Shown piece by piece: positions 24,428 through 33,749 of a stretch of DNA of 64,000 nt (the first letter of the stretch is position 1; each line of letters starts with the position of its first letter). The stretch comes from JAZBPO01 sp963691775 (GTDB taxonomy: Bacteria; Pseudomonadota; Gammaproteobacteria; Pseudomonadales; Azotimanducaceae), in assembly GCA_963691775.1 (NCBI GenBank), contig OY829369.1, positions 3,038,001-3,102,000 on the forward strand, written 5' to 3'. A program made the translations under genes and the position numbers. Below the pieces are notes generated by a model. It had not been told where the DNA came from. It saw only the letters and a program-made list of their open reading frames with translations, and searched no databases.

Positions 24428-24624
24428 TTGAGTCTCCCCGCGCTTTGCGCTGCCTGTCTTGTCCTTGGAGGACGATGCCTTTGCGACGTGCTCGCGCCCC
24501 CTTCCCCTTCTACCATCCTCTCGTCCCGCGCAATCGACTTCCAGTCCGGCGCCTCAGGCTGGTTCAGCTGGTGCGCGCCTTCCCTTAACGTTTGCGCAGG
24601 GACACATTCACGACGCCCGGAGGC

Positions 24625-25284
24625 ATGATCATCAAGAGCCGACTCATTGCCCTGCTCATCCTGCTCAGCGCAGGCAGTCCGTCGGCGCGTGCCAAAGACG
24701 ACGGCGCTGCCTGGAAGGTGCGTCGCGACCGGGACGGCATCGAAGTGTCGGTTCGGCCCGTGGAGGGCTCGCCCCATGCGCAGATTCGCGCCCGCATGGT
24801 GCTCGATGTGTCGGTTGCGTCGATCGTCGCGCTGCTGCGCGACAAGGACGCCTGTGGCGATTGGATTGCCTACTGCGCAGAAGCTCGAGTGCTGGAGCGG
24901 TTCGGCAAGCGCCAGGCGCTGAGCTATACGTGGACCGACATGCCATGGCCGATCCGCGATCGTGATGTGGTTGCCCGCGTTTATCTGGAGCGAGATGCTG
25001 CTTCGGGTGTTGTTCGGTTCTCTGCGGACGCAGATCCGGAGGCCCTGCCGGAGGAAAGCGGCCGCATTCGCCTGCGTCACGCATCGACGCGCTGGGTCCT
25101 GACGCCGACGGACGAGGGCATTGACATCGAGCTGCGTACGCACGTCGATCCGGCGTCGGCCGTGCCGGCGTGGATCCTCAATTCGCTGATCGTGGACGCG
25201 CCGCACGGAACGCTCTCGCGTATGCGCAATCTGCTGCAGTCCGGACGTTATGCCGACGCTGATCTCGCCCTTTTCGACGACTGA
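24625..25284 (+). CDS. START-domain lipid-binding protein
   Basis: 219 residues with a signal peptide (about 1-24, hydrophobic SRLIALLILLSAG) and a START-type helix-grip domain: AWKVRRDRDGIEVSVRPVEG, VSVASIVALLRD, YTWTDMPWPIRDRDVVAR and the C-terminal helix VDAPHGTLSRMRNLL. Family members bind lipids or sterols; in bacteria the ligand is mostly unknown. The ATG at 24625 fits the signal peptide, though the GGAGG upstream is closer than usual. The 3' end overlaps the convergent hydrolase gene by 37 bp. Confidence 0.8.
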   Translation: MIIKSRLIALLILLSAGSPSARAKDDGAAWKVRRDRDGIEVSVRPVEGSPHAQIRARMVLDVSVASIVALLRDKDACGDWIAYCAEARVLERFGKRQALSYTWTDMPWPIRDRDVVARVYLERDAASGVVRFSADADPEALPEESGRIRLRHASTRWVLTPTDEGIDIELRTHVDPASAVPAWILNSLIVDAPHGTLSRMRNLLQSGRYADADLALFDD

Positions 25285-26105
25285 CCGCTCCAGCGCGGTG
25301 GGACCATGAAGGCTTCGTAGTCGTCCAGGAGTTGTGGGCGTTCGAAGTGCAGGAAATGCCCGACGCCCTCCACAAGCAGGCACTCGCAGTCGTCGATGAG
25401 ACGCCTGGCTTCGTACATGTCGTGGGGATTGATGATTTTGTCTTCGGCCCCGTTGACGATGAGCGTACGAGCCCGAATCCGAGAGAGATCGACCAGGTCC
25501 GTCAGTTCTCCGAGGCTCAGCACGTTTCGGCAGTGCTCGAGAAATGCGCTGGCGCCGGCATCCGTCAGGTTCTCGAACTGAGCAATCACCTGACGCTTGT
25601 AGGCGTCGCTGATCTGCGGCCCGACCATGGCGAGGAGAATGTCTGAGCCGCGTGCGTAGTCTCGGTCTGCATAGGCCTGTTCTGCGAGCGCGACGACCTG
25701 CGCGAGCGCGTCGTTCGTTCGCAGTCCGAAACTGCTCAGCACGAGCTGCTGAATGCGGTCGGGATACTGCGCGGCATAGGCCGCCGCCACTGCTGTGCCC
25801 CAGCTGCTGCCGGCGAGGGTCAGCCCTCCTTGCGGTGCGGCGGCCCTGAGCACCGCATCAACGACCGCGAGCTGCTCATCAACGCCGACCTGAGCCGAGC
25901 CGGACAGAATTTCACCCCGTCCGACGCCGGGCATGTCGAATATGATGACGGTGAAATGCGAGGAAAAGCGGCGCGCAACGGTACGCCAGACGGCCATCGT
26001 CTGCAGAGCGCCGCTGACGCAGAGCAGAACGTTCTCTGAATCGCCGTAGCAGCGATAGGGCACGCGAAAGCGGCCGTGTTCGACAACGCCCTTCACGGTC
26101 TTCAT
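25248..26105 (-). CDS. RhlA-like alpha/beta hydrolase
   Basis: 285-residue cytoplasmic alpha/beta hydrolase. Nucleophile Ser101 lies in AGSSWGT, the acid in GAEDK (about 225) and the histidine in GVGHFLHFE (about 254). Spacing and flanking sequence follow RhlA of Pseudomonas, the enzyme that joins two 3-hydroxyacyl chains: compare SGALQTMAVWRTVARRF, HFTVIIFDMPG and VLSSFGLRTNDAL with their RhlA counterparts. This is my alignment by eye and does not prove HAA synthesis; other alpha/beta hydrolases look similar. The start overlaps the stop of the JmjC-like gene by 4 bp. Confidence 0.68.
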   Translation of the reverse strand: MKTVKGVVEHGRFRVPYRCYGDSENVLLCVSGALQTMAVWRTVARRFSSHFTVIIFDMPGVGRGEILSGSAQVGVDEQLAVVDAVLRAAAPQGGLTLAGSSWGTAVAAAYAAQYPDRIQQLVLSSFGLRTNDALAQVVALAEQAYADRDYARGSDILLAMVGPQISDAYKRQVIAQFENLTDAGASAFLEHCRNVLSLGELTDLVDLSRIRARTLIVNGAEDKIINPHDMYEARRLIDDCECLLVEGVGHFLHFERPQLLDDYEAFMVPPRWSGQSSKRARSASA

Positions 26106-27037
26106 GGCTGCTTCGCCTTGATCAGTACGTCAGCGCGTTTCGCAGCACGCGCATCCTTCCACGCGTACCAGGCTTCCGGCGCGATCTTGTTCGCGATGCG
26201 GTCGGCCGGCGAAGTCAGCAGCAGGCGCAGGGCGCCGAGCAGGCGGTCGCGCCAGAGCGGACTGCTCGCGCGGAGCGAAACGCCAATACCTGCCTCGAGA
26301 TAGTGGAACTCGTGCCACCAGCCTGCGGGCATGTAGAGCGTCTGCCCGGGCTCGAGCACGACCTCGTGTCCGGTCGCGAAGCCTATGGCCGGGTATCGGT
26401 CCCTGTCTGGCGCATCGAGATCGACGTAGCTACGAACAGTGCAGGGATGCCGGTAGAGCGCCGTGGCGTCGGCTGGCGCGAAGAGTCTGATTCGACGCCG
26501 GCCGAGCACCGCGGTGTGGAGCACGTCGCCCATGTCGATATCGAAATGCAGTGGTGTCGTGGTGCCCTTGGCGCCGAAGAAGCTGAAAACGAACTGTCTG
26601 GAGAAGCGCAGACCGATGTCGGGAAAGCGGACGTCCTCGAGGAGTTCCGGCATGGCGTGAGAAAGACTGTGCAGGAACATGCGCAGATCGCGGTCACCTG
26701 CGAGCAGCGTGGCAAGAAAGTCGCGGAACGGAATCCGATCGACATTGCCCATGTAGTTTGGGCCAGGCTCGCCGAAACGCGCGTCGTACACCTTCACGCG
26801 GCGGTTGCCGAAGCGCTCGGCCAGCGTCGCGGGCGTCCAGCGCTCAAGGGCTGGCCACTCTGCGGCAAGATCGTCCACGACCACTGGTGTGCGCGCTGCG
26901 ATGGCCGTGGTGAGCGGGCCCGTATCCGCCGCGACCGATACGCATGGCAGGCCATTCCAGCGCAGACGCGCGTGCGAAGAGTTCGGGCGGGCCTCCGTAG
27001 CGGGCGCCGGCGTGTTGAGATGTGTTGTCAGGCTCAA
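26102..27037 (-). CDS. Cupin-like JmjC-domain protein
   Basis: 311-residue protein of the cupin_8/JmjC group of Fe(II)/2-oxoglutarate oxygenases. The facial triad is visible as His164-x-Asp166 (LHFDIDMGD) and His242 (GWWHEFHYL), with the usual PGQTLYMPAGWWH block. Related bacterial proteins hydroxylate proteins or small molecules. No signal peptide. It shares a 4-bp overlap with the RhlA-like hydrolase and so belongs to the same unit. Its start lies 249 bp from the Zur box of the divergent GTPase gene, too far to be confidently under the same control. Confidence 0.82.
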   Translation of the reverse strand: MSLTTHLNTPAPATEARPNSSHARLRWNGLPCVSVAADTGPLTTAIAARTPVVVDDLAAEWPALERWTPATLAERFGNRRVKVYDARFGEPGPNYMGNVDRIPFRDFLATLLAGDRDLRMFLHSLSHAMPELLEDVRFPDIGLRFSRQFVFSFFGAKGTTTPLHFDIDMGDVLHTAVLGRRRIRLFAPADATALYRHPCTVRSYVDLDAPDRDRYPAIGFATGHEVVLEPGQTLYMPAGWWHEFHYLEAGIGVSLRASSPLWRDRLLGALRLLLTSPADRIANKIAPEAWYAWKDARAAKRADVLIKAKQP

Positions 27038-27286
27038 GGGTGTACGCGTATTGGGGGAAGGGGGCTCGTGGAGCTTAGCGTCGCAGCCCCTGTTCGCACA
27101 GTCGCTGGCGACCCGCGCCGGGTGCCGCAGCGAGCTCTGGATCGGTGCGCTCGCTTGGCACTGAGCTTCGCGACGGTCCAGCGCGCCTCGGGCATCTGCG
27201 TCTGAGCAAGCAAGCGCCAGTGCCGGTTGCTACGCAGCTCGTCGCGGCGAGTCGTGCTTTTCGCACCACAGGGCTTGAGTATGGTT

Positions 27287-27299
27287 GTTATAGTATAAC
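27287..27299 (+). promoter_or_regulatory. Zur box (perfect consensus match) upstream of the ZigA-type GTPase
   Basis: GTTATAGTATAAC is a perfect match to the gammaproteobacterial Zur-box core GTTATAnTATAAC and a perfect dyad around its central base. It lies 25 bp before the ATG of the CobW/ZigA gene. Zinc-bound Zur would be expected to block this promoter and derepress it on zinc starvation. Confidence 0.85.
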
Positions 27300-27324
27300 G
27301 ATTACGCCGCTGGACGCTCCGAAG

Positions 27325-28557
27325 ATGCCAATCGATCTCATGAATCCCCCGCCCGCAGGGCGACTCCCGGTCACCGTGCTGTCCGGCTTTCTCGGCGCCG
27401 GCAAGACGACGCTCCTGAATCAGGTCCTCAACAATCGCGAGGGCCGTCGTGTTGCGGTGATCGTGAACGACATGAGTGAGGTGAATATCGATGCCGCTCT
27501 CGTAGAGCGCGGTGGCGCGCAGCTCTCTCGCACCGAGGAAAAGCTGGTCGAGATGTCCAATGGCTGCATCTGCTGCACCCTGCGCGACGACCTGCTTGAA
27601 GAAGTGTCTCGGCTCGCGCAGGAGGGACGCTTCGACTACCTGCTGATCGAATCCACCGGCATTTCCGAACCCATTCCCGTTGCGCAGACCTTTACCTTCG
27701 AGGATGAAGATGGCGTCAGCCTCAGCGGAGTCTCTCGCCTCGACACCATGGTGACGGTGGTCGATGCGGCGAGCTTTCTCCGCGATTACAACGAAGCGGA
27801 GGCCCTGAGCGCCCGTGGGGAATCGCTCGGCGAGGACGACACTCGAACCGTCACGGATCTGCTCATCGATCAGATCGAGTTTGCCGACGTGATCGTCCTC
27901 AACAAGCTGGATCTCGTGTCCGAAGCTCAGGCCATGGAAGTCGAAGGTGTCGTGAAGGCGCTCAACCCGGGCGCCCAGATCATTCCGACCACGCGCGGCG
28001 ATGTGCCCCTCGATCGCGTGCTCGATACGGGGCTCTTTGACTATGAGTCCGCGGAGCGGTCTGCCGGATGGATTCGTGAGCTCGAGGGCGACCACACGCC
28101 CGAGACTGAGGCGTACGGAATCTCCAGCTTCACCTACAGAACATCCCAGCCATTCGACGCAGACAAGTTCTGGGACTTCTTGCACGACGAGTCGAACTGG
28201 AAAGGCGTTCTGCGATCGAAGGGGTTCTTCTGGATCGCAGCCGAGCACAGCGTAGCCTACGAGTGGGCGCAGGCTGGCGGGGTGAGCAACGTGAATGCGG
28301 CCGGCCTATGGTGGGCCGCGGTGCCGCGTCAGCACTGGGGACATCCTGAGGGCGAACGACCCGATCAGAAGCCCGGCTGGCACGCGCGCTTCGGTGATCG
28401 TGCGCAATTGCTCGTATTCATCGGCCAGGACCTCGATGAGCTCGCCATTCGCGCGCGGCTCGATGCATGCCTGCTGGACGAAGACCTCGCGGCGGCGGAC
28501 AGCGAAGCGTGGTCGCGCCTGGGTCATCCCTTCCCGGCATTGGAGAGGGGTGCATAG
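27325..28557 (+). CDS. zigA: COG0523 zinc GTPase, ZigA type
   Basis: 410-residue G3E GTPase of the ZigA/YciC branch of COG0523, a zinc metallochaperone made during zinc limitation. It has the P-loop GFLGAGKTT (21-29), the metal motif CICC (81-84), the strand YLLIESTGISEP and NKLD (193-196), then a C-terminal CobW domain with RSKGFFWIAAEH and WGHPEGERPDQKPGW typical of the ZigA branch. There is no His-rich insert, unlike the paralogue at 11881-12999. The start at 27325 is the first sensible ATG after the Zur box; 27340 is an alternative. It appears monocistronic. Confidence 0.88.
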   Translation: MPIDLMNPPPAGRLPVTVLSGFLGAGKTTLLNQVLNNREGRRVAVIVNDMSEVNIDAALVERGGAQLSRTEEKLVEMSNGCICCTLRDDLLEEVSRLAQEGRFDYLLIESTGISEPIPVAQTFTFEDEDGVSLSGVSRLDTMVTVVDAASFLRDYNEAEALSARGESLGEDDTRTVTDLLIDQIEFADVIVLNKLDLVSEAQAMEVEGVVKALNPGAQIIPTTRGDVPLDRVLDTGLFDYESAERSAGWIRELEGDHTPETEAYGISSFTYRTSQPFDADKFWDFLHDESNWKGVLRSKGFFWIAAEHSVAYEWAQAGGVSNVNAAGLWWAAVPRQHWGHPEGERPDQKPGWHARFGDRAQLLVFIGQDLDELAIRARLDACLLDEDLAAADSEAWSRLGHPFPALERGA

Positions 28558-28679
28558 CGCGTTGTGATCGCGCGGGGCGAATCCAGATGACGTGCTGGCC
28601 TCGCCCCTGGCTCGACGCGGCGCGGTGCGGCCCGCAGACTCCGCCGCGCTGACGTCTCTACGATGGTCCCGGTCCTTTC

Positions 28680-29639
28680 ATGCGCGTTTATCTGGCTGTT
28701 CTGGTGGTGCTGCTTTTCATTGCTGCGAGCTTGCGCTTCGGACCGCGTCCAGCGGTGGACGACGCGGGGCGCTGGCAGCGCGGCCCGTCGGAGCCTCCAT
28801 CCGTGATCGCCCACGCAGGCGGGATCGATCTCTTTCCGGCGAATACCATGGCCGCGTTTCGCGGGTCGGCGGCGCTCGGCGTAGACATGCTGGAAATGGA
28901 TCTGCAGCTGACGGCGGATGACGCGCTGGTCACGATGCATGACGCCACCGTGGATCGAACCACCGAAGGCACCGGGCGCGTGCGTGATCTTGCGCTCGAC
29001 GCGGTCCTCTCGTTGGACGCTTCGACCGGCTGGGTGCGCCATGATGGAGCGGATCCGTACGCGGATCAGCGCGTACCGCCGGCCGCTCTCGAATCGGTAC
29101 TCGCGACATTTTCCGGGACCCATCTCGGATTTGTCGTGGAGCTCAAGAACAGCGGCAACGACGGTGCGCGCGCGGCTTCGGTGCTCGCGGACGCGCTTGT
29201 GCGGCATGGCGTCGAGTCTCGGACTATCGTTGCGTCCTTCCATGGCGAAACGATTCGCGCTTTCCGCGAGGCCAGTGGGGGCCGAGTCACGACGGCAGGC
29301 GCGGCTGACGAACTCCGCCTCGGGCTGCTGGCCACGCGTCTGGGTCTCGATGCGATCTGGTATCACCCCCGGGAGATAGGTGCGCTGCAGGTACCCCTGC
29401 GCGCGGCGGGCCTGAACCTCGCCGTGTCTGCCGTGATCGATCGGGCACATGCGCGCGGTCAGGCCGTGCAGTACTGGACGATCAACGCACCGGAGGCAAT
29501 GGCGCACCTGCTGGAACTTGGCGCCGACGGGATCATGACCGACAACCCTGCAGAACTGCGACGCGTCCTCGCGGCAGGAGGCCATGCGTTACCGCCGCCC
29601 CTTGCCGAGTTCGGGGCACCTGCAACGCTTGCACGCTAG
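28680..29639 (+). CDS. Glycerophosphodiester phosphodiesterase
   Basis: Hydrolyses glycerophosphodiesters to glycerol-3-phosphate and an alcohol. The 319 residues begin with a membrane anchor or signal (about 4-19, YLAVLVVLLFIAASLR), then the GDPD barrel: IAHAGG with His45, PANT, the metal-binding EMD (Glu72, Asp74), catalytic His87 (TMHDATVDRTTEG), a lysine in VVELKN, and the C-terminal YWTINAPE and GADGIMTDNP. All catalytic elements are there. It starts 122 bp after the ZigA gene on the same strand. Confidence 0.92.
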   Translation: MRVYLAVLVVLLFIAASLRFGPRPAVDDAGRWQRGPSEPPSVIAHAGGIDLFPANTMAAFRGSAALGVDMLEMDLQLTADDALVTMHDATVDRTTEGTGRVRDLALDAVLSLDASTGWVRHDGADPYADQRVPPAALESVLATFSGTHLGFVVELKNSGNDGARAASVLADALVRHGVESRTIVASFHGETIRAFREASGGRVTTAGAADELRLGLLATRLGLDAIWYHPREIGALQVPLRAAGLNLAVSAVIDRAHARGQAVQYWTINAPEAMAHLLELGADGIMTDNPAELRRVLAAGGHALPPPLAEFGAPATLAR

Positions 29640-29837
29640 GGGCATGCCGGTGGGTGTGCTGGTATTCGGCGGGCGCCCCGGCATCGATGTTCGACGCCTC
29701 GGCGCGTGTACAAGGCGATTCACCGCACCGTTCGAGCGAGAAGCGCCGGGTAGATGTAGGGTTCGTAGCCCGCGGGCCGCGCGCTTGGCTGTTCTGTTGC
29801 GACCACCCTCATTCGGATTTTTTAGGAGAAGACCACA

Positions 29838-31733
29838 GTGAAGAACTCAGTGCTTCCGTCGTTCCACGCTGCAGCGTGCACGCTGCTTGCAGCGGTTCTG
29901 GTCGCAACGCCCGGGGACGGTCGCGCCGATGAGGCAGCTGTGTCGGATGCACAGTACACGTGGGATCTGAGCGAGTTCTATGCATCGCAGGCTGCGTGGG
30001 AAAGCGAGCTCGAACGGCTCCGCGGCGAGGTCGACTTCCTTGCGCCCTATGCCGGGAAGCTTGGCGACGATGCGGCGACACTGCTCGCTGCGCTGGAGGC
30101 GAACTCCGCCTATGAACGCGAACTCACGCGCCTCTGGACCTATGCTTCGAATCTGCGCAACACCAATCTGGGCGCGCCTGAAGGCCAGGAGATGGTTGGG
30201 CGGATACAGGCGCTCGCGCAGTCGGCGAGTGCCGCTCAGAGCTTCTTCGTGCCGGAAATCGTGAGCCTAGGCGAAGCGCGGATCATGGCGTTCATCGCGG
30301 CGGAGCCGGGTCTGGAGAAGCACTCGCTCTATCTTCGGGATGCGCTGCGCCAGGGCGAGCATGTGCTTTCACCCGAGTCCGAGCAGGTGCTGAGCCTCAT
30401 GGCAACGGCGCTGTCAGCCTCGCAGAACGCGCGGGACCTACTTGCGAACGCGGAAATCGATTGGCCCACCATAACGCTGAGCGACGGAACGGAAGCGCGC
30501 ATAGACAATGCGGGGTACGGCCTTTACCGGCAGGCGTCGAATCGTGCAGACCGGATCGCCGTTTTCGACGCGTTCTGGGGAACGTGGAAGCAATACGAGA
30601 GCACGCTCGGCGCGACCCTGAACGGGGAGGTGCAGGCGAACGTCGCAGCGGCGACGGCACGCGGCTACGAGAACACGCTTGCCTACTTCCTCTCCGGTGA
30701 CAATCTACCGACGGAGGTCTACCGAACGCTGGTCAAGGTGACCAACGATCGCATCGATGTCCTGCATCGATACTTCGAGCTGCGGGCGCGAATGCTTGAG
30801 GTCGATGATCTCGGCTACCACGACATCTATCCGCCGCTCGTCGAGACCGACGCATCCTTCCCCATCGAGGCGACGCGGGAGGCGGTGCTCGCGTCTGTGC
30901 AGGTGCTCGGCTCTGATTACACGGGAACCTTTGCGGCGGCATCCAAAGAACGCTGGATGCACGTGTACCCGCAACCCGGCAAGCGCTCCGGTGCATACAT
31001 GTCTGGCGCAGCCTATGACGTACATCCGCTCGTGCTGCTGAATCATCAGGACGACTACAACAGTGCTTCGACCTACGCACATGAGTGGGGTCACGCGATG
31101 CACCAGGTGCTCACCAACGAGAATCAGCCCTATGAACTCGCCGACTTCTCGATCTTCACGACCGAGATCGCGGCGATCGCGAACGAATTGCTCCTCCAGG
31201 AGCACATGCTGGCCGGGGCGCGCACGGAGGATGAGCGTCTGTACTACCTGGGCTATGCGCTCGAGCAGATGCGCGGGACCTTCTTTCGGCAGGTCATGTT
31301 CTCCGAGTTCGAACTCGCCATTCACGAAGCGGTGGAGCGTGGCGAAGCGCTGACCGGTTCGCGCATGACGCAGATCTACGGCGAGATCCTGAAGCGGTAC
31401 CACGGTCATGATGCGGGCGTGATGGAAATCACCGACCGGGAAATGATCGAGTGGGCCTACATCCCGCACTTCTACTACAACTTCTACGTCTACCAGTACG
31501 CCACGTCGATTGCGGGCGCGGCGTACTTCGTCGATCGCCTGAACTCCGGCAGCGACGCGGCGCGTGAAACGTACATCCGGTTCCTCGAGGCAGGCGGTTC
31601 CGACTATCCGCTCGAGATTCTCCGAGCCGCTGGCCTCGACATGACGTCTCGCGCGCCCTATGACGCCGTGATCGATCGCATGGACGCGGTCATGGACGAG
31701 ATCGAGGCGATCCTGGATACCCGCGAAGGCTGA
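29838..31733 (+). CDS. pepF: Oligoendopeptidase F-like M3 metallopeptidase, exported
   Basis: 631-residue M3-family zinc peptidase that cleaves oligopeptides. The active site HEWGH (His415, Glu416, His419) is followed 24 residues later by Glu443, the third zinc ligand, as expected for the PepF group. Tyr/His-rich substrate loops are present near the C-terminus (YIPHFYYNFYVYQYA). Unlike cytosolic PepF it has a signal peptide (about 1-30), implying a periplasmic enzyme for peptide scavenging. AGGAG precedes the start (TTTTTTAGGAGAAGACCACAG). Confidence 0.9.
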   Translation: MKNSVLPSFHAAACTLLAAVLVATPGDGRADEAAVSDAQYTWDLSEFYASQAAWESELERLRGEVDFLAPYAGKLGDDAATLLAALEANSAYERELTRLWTYASNLRNTNLGAPEGQEMVGRIQALAQSASAAQSFFVPEIVSLGEARIMAFIAAEPGLEKHSLYLRDALRQGEHVLSPESEQVLSLMATALSASQNARDLLANAEIDWPTITLSDGTEARIDNAGYGLYRQASNRADRIAVFDAFWGTWKQYESTLGATLNGEVQANVAAATARGYENTLAYFLSGDNLPTEVYRTLVKVTNDRIDVLHRYFELRARMLEVDDLGYHDIYPPLVETDASFPIEATREAVLASVQVLGSDYTGTFAAASKERWMHVYPQPGKRSGAYMSGAAYDVHPLVLLNHQDDYNSASTYAHEWGHAMHQVLTNENQPYELADFSIFTTEIAAIANELLLQEHMLAGARTEDERLYYLGYALEQMRGTFFRQVMFSEFELAIHEAVERGEALTGSRMTQIYGEILKRYHGHDAGVMEITDREMIEWAYIPHFYYNFYVYQYATSIAGAAYFVDRLNSGSDAARETYIRFLEAGGSDYPLEILRAAGLDMTSRAPYDAVIDRMDAVMDEIEAILDTREG

Positions 31734-31770
31734 GCTGCGGGTCACGTGCGGCGAGTCACTCTGGCCTCGT

Positions 31771-31819
31771 CGCACGTCGCACGTCGCACGTCGCACGTCG
31801 CACGCCGCACGCCGCACGC
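31771..31819. repeat. 7-bp tandem repeat, 7 units
   Basis: Seven head-to-tail units, four CGCACGT then three CGCACGC, in the 275-bp interval between the convergent pepF and acyl-CoA ligase genes. Low-complexity slippage DNA. The repeated CGCACG is not a hairpin, so it is not a terminator in itself. Confidence 0.92.
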
Positions 31820-32008
31820 GGGAGCGGCGCGTCGTGCTGAAGCTGTCAGACAGCCTCGCCTGCCGCCGATGCTTTGCTGAGCAGCGCGGCGGGAAGCGGG
31901 GCCATTGCCAGCGGGCACGGAGCGGGGTGATCTCCGGCGCGATTGCTTGTGCGGCAAGCAGGCGAGGCGCGCGCATCCGCGGGCCGGCCGCTCGCAGTGC
32001 AGGCCCTA

Positions 32009-33565
32009 TCAGACGATGCGGCTTACGCCCTCTCCCCAATAGCGATCGCGCAGCAAACGCTTGTACAGCTTGCCGGTCGGCAGCCGTGGCAACTCGGCTT
32101 CGTAGTCGATGCTCCGCGGAATCTTCTGGCGTGAAAGGTGCGCCGCACAGAACGCGAGCAGCTCCTCGGTGAGTGCGTCGTCGGCATCAATGCCGGGCAT
32201 CGTCTGCACCACGGCCTTCACCTCTTCGCCGAGATCGGGATTCGGGACGCCGAACACGGCAGCGTCAGCAACCTTCGGGTGCGTGATGAGCAGGTTCTCC
32301 GTTTCCTGGGGATAGATGTTCACGCCGCCGGAAATGATCATGAAGGTCTTCCGGTCAGTGAGGTACAGGAAGCCATCGTCGTCGAGATAGCCGACGTCGT
32401 TCACCGTTGTCATGGTCCCATCCGGCGAGGTCGCTTCCTGCGTCTTCGCTGGGTCGTTGTGGTACTCGAAGGGGGACGCGGTCTCGAACCATATGGTGCC
32501 CGGCTCGCCGTTCGGCACCGGTTGCATATCGTCATCAAGGATGTGGAGGACGCCGAGCATCACGCGTCCCACGGTACCCTTGTGCGCCAGCCACTCTTCG
32601 CTGTTGCAGGCCGTGAAGCCCAGGCCCTCGGTGGCGCCGTAGTACTCCTGAATGATCGGGCCCCACCACTCGATCATCTGCTCCTTCACCTGCACCGGAC
32701 AGGGTGCGGCGGCGTGGACAATCACTTCGAGCGAAGAGAGATCGTGGGCCGTGCGCGCTGCTTCGGGCAATTTCAGCAGGCGACTGAACATGGTCGGCAC
32801 GAGCTGGCTGTGGGTGACGCCATAGTGTTCGATCAGGCGGAGGTACTCCTGCGCATCGAAGCGTTCCATGACGATGACCGTACCGCCGCGGCGGATCGCA
32901 AGATTGCAGGCGGCCTGCGGTGCCGAGTGATACAGCGGCGCCGGCGACAGATAGACCATGTCGTCGCGGTAGTTCCAGAGTCCGTCGAGGAATGCGTACA
33001 GAGGCAGGGCTTCGGCGGGGGGTTGCTCGGCCATCGGCCGCACGATGCCTTTCGGGCGGCCCGTGGTGCCTGAGGAGTAGAGCATCGCAACGCCGAGCTG
33101 CTCGTCTGCGATCGGCGTACTCGGATGCGCCGAGATCGCTTCCGCGTAGTCTCGAACGCGGTCGTCGTCGGCCCCGCCCGGCTCGTCGATCACGAGGACG
33201 CGGGTGACGCGGGGACAATCGGCTACGGCGGCGAGCGCTGTCTCCCGCTTGCCAGCCGAAGTGATAAGGACGCGCGCCTCGCAGTTGTCGACGATGTAGG
33301 CGACCTCTTCCGGCGTCAGGAACGAATTGACGCAGGTGTAGTACAGGCCGGCGCGCTCACCGCCGGCGCAGGCTTCCAGATAGCGCTCGTTGTTCTCCAT
33401 GAAAATGGCGATGTGATCACCGGCGCGGAGGCCCTCCGTGCGCAGGAGATGCGCCAATCGGTTTGCACGGGCCTCGTATTCGCCGTAGCTGATCGACGCA
33501 CCCGACGACGCCATGATCACTGCCGGTCGATCCGCGTGCCGAACGGCGTGCGCTCCTGGATACAT
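32009..33565 (-). CDS. AMP-forming acyl-CoA synthetase
   Basis: 518-residue adenylate-forming ligase that activates a carboxylic acid to its CoA thioester. Motifs include the P-loop YSSGTTGRPKGIV, YYGATEGLGFT, the ATP-binding aspartate region YLDDDGFLYLTDRKTFMI, the hinge ISGGVNIYPQE, and the catalytic lysine in RLPTGKLYKR near the C-terminus. The overall look is of the FadD13/long-chain or bile-acid-type CoA ligases. The ATG at 33565 is favoured by an upstream GGGAG and by the domain start. Substrate undetermined; the C-terminus is on the convergent side with pepF. Confidence 0.9.
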   Translation of the reverse strand: MYPGAHAVRHADRPAVIMASSGASISYGEYEARANRLAHLLRTEGLRAGDHIAIFMENNERYLEACAGGERAGLYYTCVNSFLTPEEVAYIVDNCEARVLITSAGKRETALAAVADCPRVTRVLVIDEPGGADDDRVRDYAEAISAHPSTPIADEQLGVAMLYSSGTTGRPKGIVRPMAEQPPAEALPLYAFLDGLWNYRDDMVYLSPAPLYHSAPQAACNLAIRRGGTVIVMERFDAQEYLRLIEHYGVTHSQLVPTMFSRLLKLPEAARTAHDLSSLEVIVHAAAPCPVQVKEQMIEWWGPIIQEYYGATEGLGFTACNSEEWLAHKGTVGRVMLGVLHILDDDMQPVPNGEPGTIWFETASPFEYHNDPAKTQEATSPDGTMTTVNDVGYLDDDGFLYLTDRKTFMIISGGVNIYPQETENLLITHPKVADAAVFGVPNPDLGEEVKAVVQTMPGIDADDALTEELLAFCAAHLSRQKIPRSIDYEAELPRLPTGKLYKRLLRDRYWGEGVSRIV

Positions 33566-33749
33566 ATGCGTTCTCCCTTCTTCCCGGTGCGTACGCTGCG
33601 CACCCGCCCTTGGCATCGTCCGTCGCGCGGATGTTCACGGCAAGTCTGGCCTATGCCCGTCGAAGCGAGTCAATGCACAGGGTAGGGTGGCGCGCAATGG
33701 CAATGCCTGCGGCGAAGATCGCCGGTCAGGTGGGAAGGATGGTATCGAT

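Noticed and set aside
27034..28248. 404-codon open frame on the minus strand
   Set aside because: Antisense to the ZigA-type GTPase with complete G motifs and a Zur box; no independent evidence.
29646..29690. ATGCCGG...CCGGCAT inverted repeat as a terminator after GDPD
   Set aside because: Only 7 bp with a loop of nearly 30 nt and no T-tract, so too weak to call.
31771..31819. CRISPR-like array
   Set aside because: Units are 7 bp and contiguous without spacers; no cas genes in the window.
30705..32039. 444-codon open frame on the minus strand
   Set aside because: Opposes the pepF gene, which has full active-site motifs; the reverse frame is low-complexity Arg/His/Val with no start signal.
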